A stretch of DNA of 64,000 nucleotides, taken from contig JBEWZL010000163.1 of assembly GCA_045837725.1 (NCBI GenBank), positions 124,001 to 188,000 on the forward strand, read 5' to 3'. Shown here piece after piece: positions 33,786 through 45,652 of this stretch. Position 1 is the first letter of the stretch. Each line of letters starts with the position of its first letter. The DNA comes from Vermamoeba vermiformis (Eukaryota; Tubulinea; Echinamoebida). The notes beneath the pieces were generated by a model. It was not told where the DNA came from and did no database searches. It saw only the letters and a list, made by a program, of their open reading frames with translations. Position numbers and translations under genes: made by a program.

Positions 33786-34539
33786 ATGGCCTCGCAAATA
33801 ACACCGCAATTGTTCTTGAGCGATTACGACACGGCTACGTGCCCAGCAGTTATTGAGAGTGTAAGACAGCGTGGGGACTATATTAGTGATGCTAATCGAT
33901 GTGTAAATAGGGCAATATTACGCATATATTAACACTCGTGACTGAAGTTGAATTTAGAAAGAAAAAACGTTATGAGGACGTAAGGATCACATAAATATTT
34001 TAAAAATGTCAAAATATTTAAATTAATTCAATATTATTTAGCACATCACGCACGTATGGATTAATATTAACGACAGCGCATCTGAAGACTTACTCGCCAT
34101 TCTGGATCAATGCGTAGAGTTTATAGAGCAAGGGGTAGCGAAGGGCGGCAATGTACTCGTGCATTGGTAAGCTATACTACCATATTATAGGTCTGGTTGT
34201 TGATTATAGCTGTGTGCTGATCGGTTGTTTGGATTGGACAGCGGAGCGGGCATGAGCAGATCAGCTAGCGTGGTGCTCGCGTACATAATGAAGAGCATGA
34301 ACTACGACTATTTGACCGCACTCGACTACGTGCGCGCCAAACGGCCTATTGTGATGCCCAACTATGGATTCGAGAAACAAATTCAATTTTATCGCGAACT
34401 CGGCTTTAGCGTGAAGGGCGAAACAGAGCAGCACCAACTGTATCGCAAGTTGTGCGATGAGAATGGAAAATTCGACGTCAAGCAGTACTTCAAAGAGATT
34501 GAAGTTTACGTTTCAGATGACGATATCATGTGGTATTGA
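33786..34539 (+). CDS. Dual-specificity protein phosphatase
   Basis: Exons: 33786-33860, 33910-33979, 34042-34166, 34242-34539 (568 nt plus 1 for the reading; joins by eye). The start follows the DUSP pattern (ITPQLFLSDYDTA), then GNITHILTLV, and HITHVWININD with the general-acid Asp. The active site is VHCGAGMSRSA, the H-C-x5-R-S signature complete with Cys and Arg; the Cys codon is split by the third intron. The substrate-side helix (YLTALDYVRAKRP) is also standard. About 40 extra residues at the C-terminus are acidic. Dephosphorylates phospho-Tyr/Ser/Thr proteins. Confidence 0.9.
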
Positions 34540-35090
34540 TCGAAGTGCTTGGACTGCTTGATTAATAGCATGTTAATAATTAGCTGGCGTGTAATGTATT
34601 TTCGGAATAGTATGATGTTTAAATTGATTGAAACTAAAATACGCATTGATCGGATCGGGATCTCAAAGTATGAAACACAGAAAAAATGTTAAATATCGTA
34701 CCAGAACTAGATAATATGAATATATATCGTTATGATCGTGGCTCCGATAAATAAGCTTATTGAATTTCAAGATCGTAATAAATCGACTTGCGCGTGCTAG
34801 ATTTGTTACTAGCATTTTATTAAGCCTCACTCATACCTTATCGTATTGAAGATACTATAAAGAGGCAAATAAACTGAATTCAATTGAGTTCCATGCAGTC
34901 TTTGAATTTCAAAATCAGCTTGTGAATTTTTTATCCTTTTTGCCTTTGTTCAGGACATTTCGTCTCATTCTTGCCTTCGTCAGCACGTCAATACTACACG
35001 ACTCGTATTCTGTGCTTTGGAACCACTTTGCGCGACACATCCGCACGATACCTCTTCATTAAACAAGACGAAATCCAACTAATTTGAATC
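34540..35090. other. Intergenic, 3' flank and promoter
   Basis: 551 bp, AT-rich, between phosphatase and aminotransferase genes on the same strand. I see no open frame, RNA gene or repeat. The right part should hold the aminotransferase promoter. Confidence 0.5.
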
Positions 35091-37072
35091 ATGGCCGCAA
35101 ACAGAAGATTTGCTACGCACTTAGGACGCCTTGGCACTGAGACTGCTTATGCCGTCAGTGATGAGGCTCGTACTCTCGCGGCTACAGGCAAGAAAATATA
35201 CCCGTTCCACATCGGCGATCTCAACTTTGCAACCCCGGAAGTGTTCAAAAAAGGTTCGTATTGTATTGACAATATTATAACTATGATTATCGGTGCATTA
35301 GGAATGCAAGTAACTGTGACAGTATCTTTCCCAATCCTGTGCACCTAAAATTCGAAATAATTTGAAAATTACATACAAATTTCCTTAATACCCAAACGAC
35401 TATATAGAGCTATAATTGAGTTTATATCGCTCAAAGTTATTAATACTAATTTTGTCCAGCGATGGATGAGGCGATCAAGAACGGCAAGACTGGCTACTGC
35501 CCTGCTGCTGGCATTCCTGAGCTCCGTAAAGCACTGGCTGAAGACGTAAGTACTCTTAATACAATGCGCGCACTGTATTAGCTCTCGCGCAGAGTCTCGC
35601 GCACATCCGTTAGCTCGTTGGGAGCACATTGCGATCCTAATCTTAGCGCTGAACTCACGCGTTAACGCAGGTTGGTCGACGCCGCGGTGTTGAATATACA
35701 GCTGAGAACGTCTCTATTCAAAGCGGAGGCAAGCCCGTCATCGGTAAGCATTCATTGATCAGGAGCTGGATGTGGCGCGATCCAAAACTAATCGAAACTC
35801 ACAGGCAAGTTCTTGTCGGTTACTATGGAAGAGGGTGATGAGGTCTTGTACCCCAGCCCTGGCTACCCTATCTACGAGTCCATGATTAAGTTCTTGGGCG
35901 GAGTTCCAGTGCCATACATTTTCAAAGAGACAGACAACGGATTTGAAATGGATCTCGAACACATCCGAGCCAAAATCTCTCCTAAGACGAAAGTATTCAT
36001 CTACAACAACTACTCTAACCCTATGGGTGTTATGTCCTCGGACGAAGAAATGAAACGTAAGATCCGATCAGATCTAACCACCACAAAGCCACAGAAATTA
36101 ATCAATATTAATTATGCGCAGAAATTGCTGAATTGTGCGTCAAGCATGACTTGTGGGTCCTCTCTGACGAGGCCTATTTCGATATTACCTTCTTCGGTAA
36201 GTTCAATGAAACTGACTCGTTCTAAATAAGTACTCACATTATATTTCCTAATATAGAAGGTGATGCTAAGAGCATTGTTTCATTGCCCGGCATGCTCAAC
36301 CGCACTGTCATTCTCTACACCTATTCCAAGTCATTCGCCATGGTACGTCAATTACACACTCATTCTTGTCGCTTAAAATAGCCCCACCATACTGACATTA
36401 ATTCACCAACAGACTGGCTGGCGTCTCGGTGCTGCTATTGGTCCTGCTGATGTCATCTCGAACATTACTAAGATCAACACTAACGACGAAGTGAGTGGAT
36501 CTGCTTATCTTATCATTGAACTGTTAATAACCGCTACCATATTAATATTAGGCCTGCACTACACACTTCATTCAGTTCGCAGGTCTCTCTGCATTCACGC
36601 CTGAAGCACACGCCTTCACGCGACACTTGGTTGATGTCTTGCGTGAACGACGCAATGTGGTACGTAGACTACTTGCGGGTATTGATTATAAGAGACTAAT
36701 GATGTAAATATATAGCTCGTTGAAGAATTGAACAAGGTCCCTGGCTTTGTTGCACACAAACCTGAATCAACTTTCTACGTGTTTGTTAATGTCACCAAGG
36801 CCATGGAATTGCTGCAGATCCGATCACTGGAAGAGTTCCGCAAACAATTGTTGCGCGAGACTGGTGTCAGCTTCTGCACTCGCGAACACTTTGGCGAGGC
36901 TTTGCCGTTCGAAAACCAATATTATGTTAGGTAATTATGAGATTTAAATATGCTAGTCAGATCAGGTACTTACCTCCCTCCAATCAGATTCGCCTACTCT
37001 GGCATTGATAAGGAAATGATCACCGAAGGCATTAGAAAGCTTGCTGATTATATCAAGAGCAAACAACACTAA
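35091..37072 (+). CDS. Class I/II PLP-dependent aminotransferase
   Basis: About ten exons, all in frame (for example the joins FKK/AMDEAI, AED/VGRRRG, MK/QIAELC). The fold-type I signatures are present: YPSPGYPIYESMI, NNYSNPMGV (substrate-binding Asn), SDEAYFD (Asp/Tyr to PLP) and YSKSFAMTGWRLG with the Schiff-base Lys; the final Arg (YYVRFAYSG) binds the substrate carboxylate. Length about 430 aa fits aspartate/aromatic or alanine aminotransferase relatives. The exact amino acid cannot be read from motifs. It moves amino groups between amino acids and 2-oxo acids in the cytosol; no targeting peptide seen. Confidence 0.9.
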
Positions 37073-37321
37073 GCGCGTTGCCTTTTAATTTATTAAACTT
37101 GTTTTACTACCGACAATCTTCATTTGATTAATCTGCACTTCCATCAATCTATTTCTTTATTCAGGTTTACTATACAAATAAAACAAGTAGAGGTATCTCC
37201 AAGCTATGTACAAAATTTGACCAGATCGTGTTTTTCTCGATCTGCTCAAGACGAGGGTTACATACATGAGTGACGCTCGGTTATCACTCGCGATATTTTC
37301 TATATAAGACAATTAAGGGCA

Positions 37322-38883
37322 TTACTCCAAGCCGAAGCCTTGAGTCTCGGTGATGGCGTAGAAGAGATTCTTTTTGAGCTCGTCAATCGAGTAGTACTCC
37401 GGCAATTCTAAGCGGTTGAAACTGCGTGAGGCGATTAGTACTTGTAGCCTCATAGTCATATAGAAGACCTACCAAGAGTGAGCAGTGGGCATGCCAGTCT
37501 TGTGAGTGCGCATGATGGTGAATTTTTGAGGTCCGTTGGAGCCGTACAAGTGCGCGAATCCACCGACAGGGACTTTGAATGTGCCCGTGACAAAGTGCAG
37601 CAAGTGTTTGAGCTCGTCTTGACTCATGCCCTCGACTATCTTCCAGAACCATTGAATGACTGGCGTGTGCTCGTTGTAGTCGCCTTGGTACTCGACATTG
37701 GCACGCAGATCTTGAATGTCTATCTGCTCGACACCGCCGATAACAATAGGCAAGTCCTGAATATGATCGATTAATACTAGCCCCTGGTCTGCAGATTAAT
37801 TGACTTACCTCAGGCTCGAAGAGAGATGTCAACAGATTGAGCGGCACAAACTCGTAGATGCCGCTCTTGATGGCATTGATCTGCTTGTCTCCGCGGTGCA
37901 AATAATACTGCACGCACAGCTCCAAGTACTCTTTCTTGTTCTCTTTCGTCACGGCAATGTTGCGGCCTTTCTCTTTCAAATCGACTTCGCGCTCAGTGCC
38001 ATCGGGCAACTCCTCCACGACTGAGAACGTGAGACACAAGTCATCAATGCCCGTGTCGTTGTCTTGAATGTACTTCAAGCTCTTGTACAGCTGTTCGTCG
38101 ATCAGCTGCAAGTCATCAATGGTCAGATCGCGTTCCAGCACTGACTTGTAGAACGGCAGGTTGAAGTAGCTGTGGAACAGTTTGCCGTGATAAATCGCGA
38201 GGCCAATGATCGTGCCCACAAAATAAAATCGTTCAATGTGTTGCGCACTGTCCGCGTGATGATTGATGTGGTACTCGTTGCCCTTGCGCACAAACAATTC
38301 GAAGCGTTCAGACATCATTTCTTCTGACAGCGACAAGAACCAGTCGCGGCTCATGCCTCCGTAGTCGAGGCCTGTCTCGCCTGCAGTGCACGTGATGAGT
38401 ACTTGCCTAATAAGGAAATATCTAAGCGCTTACCATCGTATTTGATGTGCAGGGTACGTGTGAGTGTGAGCGGATCCAAATTGGCCAAGTAGGCAGCTGA
38501 GTCTTCAAAGATGTGTTCTCGGCGCACCACAATCTCCAAGATACCCTCGTCGTGCTGTTGTTGGTGCAACTTGCCGCGCAAATGTTGAATCTTGGAGTGA
38601 ATGTCCCACTTGTACTTGGGCGGACGACTCTTCACCAGCTGCGTGCTGGATCTCCTTCTTCTGCCGCATTACAGTTAGTTCTCAAGAGTGCCATATGGCT
38701 GCACACGTACCGTGGATCGAAGAAGGTCGTGGTCTTGTTGACGTGATCGATGAAGTAGGTCTGGCCCTTGGGAGTGACGGACTGTTCCCAGCCCACTGGC
38801 AGCGGGGCCTCAGAGAGACTCATGTCCACTGCCAGTCGCAGTGCATCGCGTTGTTGCACGCGTCGTGATTGTCTTGCGCCCAT
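37322..38883 (-). CDS. WW-HECT E3 ubiquitin ligase, short NEDD4-like
   Basis: Exons begin at 38883, about 38658, about 38390, about 37762 and about 37425. The N-terminus MGARQSRR fits an N-myristoylation site (Gly2, Ser6) followed by basic residues. One WW domain follows ([24 protein letters not shown]), then a full HECT domain: [44 protein letters not shown] and GFAHLYGS. The catalytic Cys lies in [14 protein letters not shown] and its codon is split TG/T by the last intron. No C2 domain is found, and there is one WW rather than two to four, so it is shorter than NEDD4 (about 480 aa). It forms a thioester with ubiquitin and passes it to PPxY-type substrates, likely at membranes. Confidence 0.92.
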
Positions 38884-39202
38884 GGTGATTGATGGTGTTG
38901 AAAGTGATGTACAAATGCAGGAAAAATTAAAATAAAATTGACTATACAAAGATCGCTATTGCCGGCAATGGTTGTTGTGCGAGTCAGTGAACGCGTCTAA
39001 TCTACAATGATGGTGACGGTATTATTTACAGACGAACACTAGCGAGTAACATGTCAGTCAATACGTCAAATTAATTAAATTCGAATAGAAAATTAACTAA
39101 ATTGGCTTTAAATAATGGAGTGGCTCGCGGATAGTTGGCATAAATGTAGTATATGATATTGTACGAGAATAGTACAATAGCTCGGGCTGGCCCGCAATTT
39201 TC

Positions 39203-39221
39203 TTCGGGATCTGATCCCGAA
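39203..39221. repeat. Perfect 9-bp palindrome TTCGGGATC-T-GATCCCGAA
   Basis: Left arm 39203-39211, single-base spacer, right arm 39213-39221. Such a tight symmetrical site suits a dimeric regulator or is a relic of an element end. Confidence 0.7.
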
Positions 39222-39467
39222 CTAGATTTCGAAAACAAAAAGCTTTGCTGGATATTAATAACCGTCATATTAATGATATATTGTTATTTTTCTGGTATTC
39301 AATGCGTGATTACTGTTATTGGCAATGATTTTTGGTTCTAGTCTTGCATCAGAATCCAGCGCGAACGGAACCAGGTATTTGTTTAGTGTAAATTACTAAT
39401 CATTATTCTATTAACGATATTAAATACTATTATATTTCGATTAATTCGTCGTTAATGGTCGAATAAA

Positions 39468-39508
39468 GTCACTCGGGATCCGCTTTCAAGAGCGAACCCG
39501 AAAGTGAC
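39468..39508. repeat. Imperfect long hairpin with CGGG/CCCG stem
   Basis: GTCACT (39468-39473) pairs with AGTGAC (39503-39508), CGGG with CCCG, and the inner CGCT with AGCG around a 6-nt loop. It shares the CGGGATC core with the palindrome at 39203. Confidence 0.55.
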
Positions 39509-40628
39509 AGTAATAAACATATATGAGTACAATATTGAAATTATGTTATCACAATTAATATCAAATCATACGGAGGCGTTAAAATTGATTACAGCTAATA
39601 TTGAAATACTCCGCATTCAAACAAAAATTTTGCGACATTTAATCGAGCTTATTAAAAGTCGAATTCTGTCTAATTTATTTAATACATGCTAGATATGTAT
39701 TAAATAATCAATTTTCCTCCCTAGCCACTCCATAAAATAAAATTTATTTGAATTTAAAGAAGCCTACCTGAATCAAACCAAGCTCAAAACTGTACAAGAG
39801 GAACAATAACCAATGCGGCCACTTCTTACGGCACTGTACCAAAGAAATGTGTTCACAATAACAATCCACTATGATGAATCGAGTGCCGTGGATAAAAAAA
39901 ATAATTCTCCATCCACTCCGCCCTGGTAGAGCTGTCCATCAGTCGAGATTGCCGCAGATTAATTGTTAGCTAATCTCTGTCAGTTAGTAGACACAAACTC
40001 AACGACCATATCACGATAGCTGTATCGACGCATGATTAGTTATTGTTTGTTTCGCTCCGTAGATGGGTTTGATCCTGGCTGGTTAGTTATTAGCAGAGGC
40101 AAATGCGTTATATCAACGTGTATATATACATCATAATCGTTAGAAATAACGTCTCCTCTCAGTCTAGACACAGAAACTATTCACGCAACACAAATCTAAC
40201 GGTAAATGCGATAATTCATTCTGTAAGCTTTATTAGCACGATTCTAAGACCGAAAAATATATTAAAAAAGATAAATTATGTTTAAAAATTAATTTAACCA
40301 AAACACGTTCAAAACTGCCTACAGGTTGTCTTGTACCCCAGTACTGGCAATAGATGCAGTCGTAATTACAGCTGTGAACGATGACGTCATACATTACGCA
40401 ATTTGTTCGGCGTTATCGAGCTGTCTTTCCGACTTTTCAAGTGGATCTCACTTTGGCGTAATAAAAAAGTCGCGAATCACTTCGCATTTGTCAAGTAAGG
40501 TAAAACGATTTGGTACCAGACACAATAGAACCGTTTAAATAGAATCAGAAGATTGTATTCAATCACCTACACTACGTTGAGGAGTACACCACAAATCAAT
40601 CCACCCAGAGCGAATCAATCAGCTCAAC

Positions 40629-42748
40629 ATGTCTGAATCTGTACGTTATCTATGCAATCCTCGTCCTGCATTATATTATAATTTTATGGAAGTAGTTGCT
40701 TATTGCATTATTTTGCGGACTACAGGACGAAGCATATCCGCGTGACTTTACAGAACCTGCTCCAGGTCAATTGCACGGATGGCTTTCAAGAAAATCAAGA
40801 TCCATATTAAAGAAACGTTTTGTAATGGTTTGGTGCGAGCTCGACGAGGTAAGAAAGTCATGTTGTTGCGGTAAATCCAGGAGCTAATTTTAACTCCAGC
40901 TGAATCAATCATTTGCGTATTTCTCGAAAGAGTCCCATTTAGGACCTCTTAAAAGCGAGAGACTTGGCGTATTTCCTCTCGATAACTCACAGATCGCTTC
41001 GGGCATTTCAAAAAAAGGCCGATTCTTCATTACAATTCGCGACAAAACTCGTAAAAAGTAAGGAATTACTTAATGCAATGACTCTTTATTACGAAAGTAT
41101 TATTGTAACGTTGACCTTAGGCGCACATTTCTCGCATCCTCCCCTGCAGAACAAAAGGTGTGGCTCGATGCGCTTGAAAGAACAAAACACTCTACACTAA
41201 CTAGCACAAAAGTCATTAATAGTAAGTGACGATGATCTTTTCGAGTCGATTTCAGTTTTTGTTGACGAATACTCCTTATTGTAATAATAGACTGGGTCGA
41301 TGACGCATTGACCTTAGATCGACTGCAGATCAGCGCAGATGCGATGTTATCTCTCGACGACAGCAGACAAACACTCACAGACACCACTATAGACACTCCT
41401 GCTACTGAGAGGTCATTAGAAGAAGATGAAGAGTCGCCTTTAGCAGACGATGAAAAAGATCTTCAAAAAGCCTTGTACTCCAAGTACGTGTTTGATTCAG
41501 ACGGCAACTTGACCATGTTTGGTGATGTACTGCACGGCCAGCTCACATTGGTCTACTTCTTGCGCCACTTTGGTTGGTAAGGGATTTGCTTTGATTTTCA
41601 AATTCGTGACGTGACTGCCTAATTTAGTAATTATTACGAATATTAATTGTGGCTCTAGTATACTTATGAGAACATGCGTGCAAGAGATTATTGATAAGAA
41701 AGAACTACTAGAGAAGTGGTAAGTTCAAATTAAAATGTCTTTTTGTTGGATATCACTTACCATCTACCCCAGCGGTATTCGACTCGTAGCAATCGGCAAT
41801 GGTACAGTGGAAATGGCGAAAGAATTCTTGAAAGAATATACGTTCCCTGGCCGTGTGTTCGTTGACCCAGAGAAGAAACTGTACGAGGCCATGCACTGCA
41901 AACACGGCTTGAAATACGCACTCAGCGAGGAGGTGTTGCGCTACACTCGCGAAGCATGTGAGAGAGCAGCGCACAGACAGAACGGCATTCAAGGAGACCC
42001 ACTGTAAGTTGACACGTGTCATCACCGAGTGTCAAGGCTAATTAATTGTGACGTCTGACAGGCAACTCGGCGGAGTGTTTGTGATCAGTCCGACCAAGGG
42101 CATGGTGTACCGAAGACTAGAGAACTATATCGGTTCGACGACCGACATGCCCAAGTAAGTCGTGAAAAATAGAATGAAATATCGGCCACTAATTGAGCAC
42201 TAGTCTCATTCCATTCATCACTGAATACGCGCACAATCATCCCGAGACTACGTGGCAATCACGTGATCCGAGTGATCCTGAGGCCACGAGCAGTCAGAAC
42301 AAAGACTTTCAGCTGCATTATTACAAAGATCACTTCATTCACCAAGGTAATGTTAATAAGGTCTTTATTATGCAGCTACTCACAGTCCTTGTCTTCAGTG
42401 CACACAATCTACGTACTGCCGCAGAGTGAAGCAACGGGCTCGCCAGTCATTTCAGCCTCGCTGGAGCTCAAACAAGGCGACAAGAAAGCAATAGCCTTCC
42501 ACATGAAGGGCAAGACCAAGCTGTATCAGCCGTGCTATCTGACTGACAACGAGTTCTTCGATCACACCACACGGCGGCTCTTTGGTGCACCCACTGAAGG
42601 ATTCGTCAAGATACCGCGCACCCCTGCTGCCGTGGACAAGTTGTGTGACTTGGAAGAGACAATGAACCAGTATTATGCTGCTGGCGAGACTGGACCGCAG
42701 CTCGAACAGGCATTAGCAGCGACAGTTGAATTCTTACTGCGCAAATAG
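40629..42748 (+). CDS. PH domain fused to a peroxiredoxin-like 2 (AhpC/TSA_2) domain
   Basis: About eleven exons in frame, the first four codons only (MSES). The PH domain (residues about 15-115) has HGWLSRKSRS, KKRFVMVWCEL, FFITIRDKTRK and ends in the invariant Trp helix (EQKVWLDALER). An acidic linker (LEEDEESPLADDEKD) leads to a thioredoxin fold: LTLVYFLRHFGC, LVAIGNGTVEMAKEF, YTFPGRVFVDPEK and GGVFVISPTKGMVY, the pattern of PRXL2/AAED1-type proteins. The first Cys (TG/T split by an intron) is followed by a second five residues later, in place of the usual CxxC. A C-terminal domain of about 130 residues repeats no known family. PH targeting of a redox domain to phosphoinositides is the inferred role. 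Confidence 0.78.
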
Positions 42749-42872
42749 TATAGCTGTTCAAATTGTAAATAGTAGTAGAATGAGTTGAATAGTTAGCTTT
42801 TATTATTAACTCATTTGTTGGCCAAAGTAAATAGATACACGCAAAATTGTTTTGTTATTTCGATTGTTGTTT
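42749..42872. other. Convergent 3' flanks
   Basis: 124-bp spacer between two converging genes; nothing else seen. Confidence 0.5.
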
Positions 42873-45450
42873 TTAGAGTGTTCGTGTTAAGCGCCAGACT
42901 TCACGGCCAAAACCTGAGCAAAGTTGATAGATGTAATCGCGTGACTTCTTGCTGATGGCTGAATAAATAAGGTTAGCGTCTGTAACCAATTAAAAATGCA
43001 TTTCTCGCTTACGATTAGTGGCACCAGAGCGGTTGTAGTGCTCGACAATTGTGTCGAATTCTTTGCGCGTGTAAGGAGGAATGTTGACCCAAGTAGTCTC
43101 GTGCTCCTTAGTGTCTTCCATAAATTGTTCAATCTTTTGTTCTTCGGTCAAGGCACCAATAAAAGCTCCGTTAATGAGTCCGTGATCAACGTGACCGTCG
43201 AAGAACAAGCGAGCAAGTGTGAAGTTACGACCAGCCAACATGTCCTTGCTGTAGCGGCGAGACTCGGGGTCAGCAAAGTTGACGCTGTGATTGTAAAGGG
43301 CGTTGTAGTCGTCGACGGCGAGGAGGACAGGGAACTCTTCCACAAGTGACAACTCGCGACGGAAGTGAACGACAGCATCGGCAGCATAGGCTTCGAGAGC
43401 TGAGCCGAATTCGACCAAGTCAAACAAAGTCTGGCCTTCAAATCTGCCCAATTGGAACTTGGTGCGCAGAGGGATTTGTCGGAGCTTATCTTGGTGAGCA
43501 TCAATCATGTTGTTGAGGAACTTCATGGCAATCTGAGGTTGATCCCAGCAGTCAGGAATCAACTTAGACTTCTCGAGGTAGTCACCAGTGTTGATTAAAT
43601 TGTGACCACTGTTAATATATACAACGAGCCAATCGTTCTTTCGGGCCCAGTAAACAATTTGACTTAAAGCACCGCTCTTGCCACAGCCCTTGAAGCCGAC
43701 TAAACGACAGTTAGTCTACGAACGATAAGAAGAGCAGCAAGTACGTACACAAGATGTGTGAAGTGTTGGAATCAGACTTGATGAACTTGTTGGCTTGAGC
43801 CTTTGTCAAGTCAGAGATCACGCGCATAGCAGGCTCACGAATCAACAAGCCTCGTTGTTTAGTAGAGGCAAATTCTTCTTTAACATATCTACCACCCATA
43901 CCCTCTGTAGTTCGATTAGTATGATTAAATGACATTCGTAATCAGGTGTTAACGCACCAGGGAAGTACTTCTTGAAGTCTTTTTCATCGAGTACCACGAC
44001 CTTGCCAGTGGATTGAGGAGTGAAAGACTGCAAGCAATGTCAGCATCAAGTTAATAACATGTCACATGCACGTACCTCGTTCTCGGAGATGTAGACGGGT
44101 TGAGCAGCACGAGAGGCTTGTTCAGAGGCAGCCAAACGTTGGACGTTCAAGTTTTGTTGAATAACGTCCCACATGGACTTGCGGATTTGAACAGACTCCT
44201 TATCTGTCAAGGTGCATATTAGAGGCTGTTGTTCAGACTTCACTTGCACTACTCACCATTGACATCAACACCAGTCATGAACGAATCGAAATCGATGGTC
44301 TCCCAGTTCAATTTGCTGGCAAACAGTTAGCATTGAACACCGTAAAATACTTGTAGCGTTACATACTCGAGGTTCAACGCCTTGCGAATAGTGGCGAGGG
44401 TGTTCAACATAACTTCAACATCAAGATTCTTCAACACGGTGGGTACGATCATTTCGGGATAGGTCTTGTTGGACTCAGCAATGGTGTGTTTCATTGCCTC
44501 GAGGAATTGTCGCTCGTCTTCAGCTGCTTGTTGTTCCAAATTCACAGCGTCGAGCAAAACACTCTTGTACAACGGGTTCTGTTCCTCGTCTGCTCGCTTT
44601 TTGAATCGTTCCAAACGAGCAGTGGCGTCATTCAACAAGTCTTGTGCCATGTTGTGAATGCTTTCGTTAAAGTCACGAACACCGTAGGGTCGTGGATCAG
44701 TGTGTTCAAACATAATCTTCAACAGCGGGTTGTCGCTGTCGAAGGCTGCAGGATACAGCTCGCGCAACTTCTTGACGTGCATGACACGTTCAGGTCCGCT
44801 GAGCTCTGTGACTTGACGTTCAGCCACCAACAACTCGTTGGGGTATTTCTCGCGAATACGAGCGAGGGTCTTGTCGTATTCAGCTTCAATGCGTGCTCTG
44901 ACATCGCTGGCCTCTGCAACGACAATAACATTAGTCTCTGGTGCGTAGTAGTTGTGATAACAGGACTGTACCCTTTGTGTAACCGAGTCTGTAATCAACC
45001 TCCTTTGCTTCTTCTTCCTTATGTTGTACTTGAACAATCTCTTCTTCAACCTTTTTAGCTACTTCTTTCTTCTTCTTTGCCAACGTCAATGAGGACGAGT
45101 GGTATTGAAATCTGTCCAATCTGGCAGACTGAAAATAATAATTAACAAACGATGCAATAATTTGTTTAAAATAAATCAATGATAATTTTAATGCGAGAAA
45201 TATTGGCGAAATAAAATGGCTAGGATAATAAATTATTAATCTGCGATCTGTTTATAAATTATCAAAACGGCTTCTGACTTGGTTGATTACTTACGATATT
45301 GTCATTCTTAATTGAGTTGATTATTGTGGTATTTTTATAATTGTTTTGGCTGAGTTTCAGTTGTTTGTGGAGTAAGATCGGTAATCCAGATCGGATGGCG
45401 CTAGAACTAGCCACTTTTCGAACGGAACGAACCAACGCCCTTTGCAACAT
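42873..45450 (-). CDS. DAP3: Mitochondrial ribosomal protein mS29 (DAP3 family), with long N-terminal extension
   Basis: Seven or more exons in frame. A basic, Arg/Ser-rich N-terminus (MLQRALVRSVRKVASSSAI) looks like a mitochondrial presequence. Then come about 400 helical residues with coiled-coil runs (KKEVAKKVEEEIVQV, RIEAEYDKTLARIREK) that animal DAP3 lacks. The DAP3 core follows: Walker A FGFKGCGKSGALSQ, ARKNDWLVVYI, LLAVDDYNALY (Walker B-like), NIPPYTRKEFDTIVEHY and a short last exon ending LTRTL. The GTP-binding fold is complete. It is a small-subunit mitoribosomal protein. Length about 730 aa is nearly twice that of human DAP3; the extension may be lineage-specific ribosomal structure. 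Confidence 0.85.
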
Positions 45451-45652
45451 GGTACTCTAGTCTAATAAATAAAATAAACTAAAATACTTTGACAAGTGAA
45501 GTCAACAGCAAAAATTCGCACAGGAACTGGTAGAAGATGCGGCACACTCGGTACTCCTGCACTTGAAAAGTAGCATGAAGCTTTAAATAATATAATACAT
45601 CCTTTTGATTTTTCTCTTATATACACTAAACCTGCAAGTGGATCTGCTCAGT

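Larger units (their letters stand above)
38884..40628. other. Longest gene-poor region (1.7 kb), with two palindromic structures
   Basis: AT-rich and without a gene I can support. Frames near 39153-39341 (one hydrophobic helix) and 39504-39692 lack normal starts or neighbours. The two structured elements are listed separately. The part up to 38.99 kb should hold the HECT promoter and 40.3-40.6 kb that of the PH-peroxiredoxin gene (ATGACGTCAT-like CRE at about 40380-40390). Confidence 0.55.

Noticed and set aside
39153-39341. Frame with one membrane-like helix in the gene-poor region
   Set aside because: It runs through the CGGGATC palindrome, has no splice partners and an AT-driven hydrophobic stretch.
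39940-40090. tRNA-like boxes (TGGTAGAGC, GGTTTGATCC)
   Set aside because: The boxes are about 110 bp apart and no cloverleaf or acceptor stem can be drawn.
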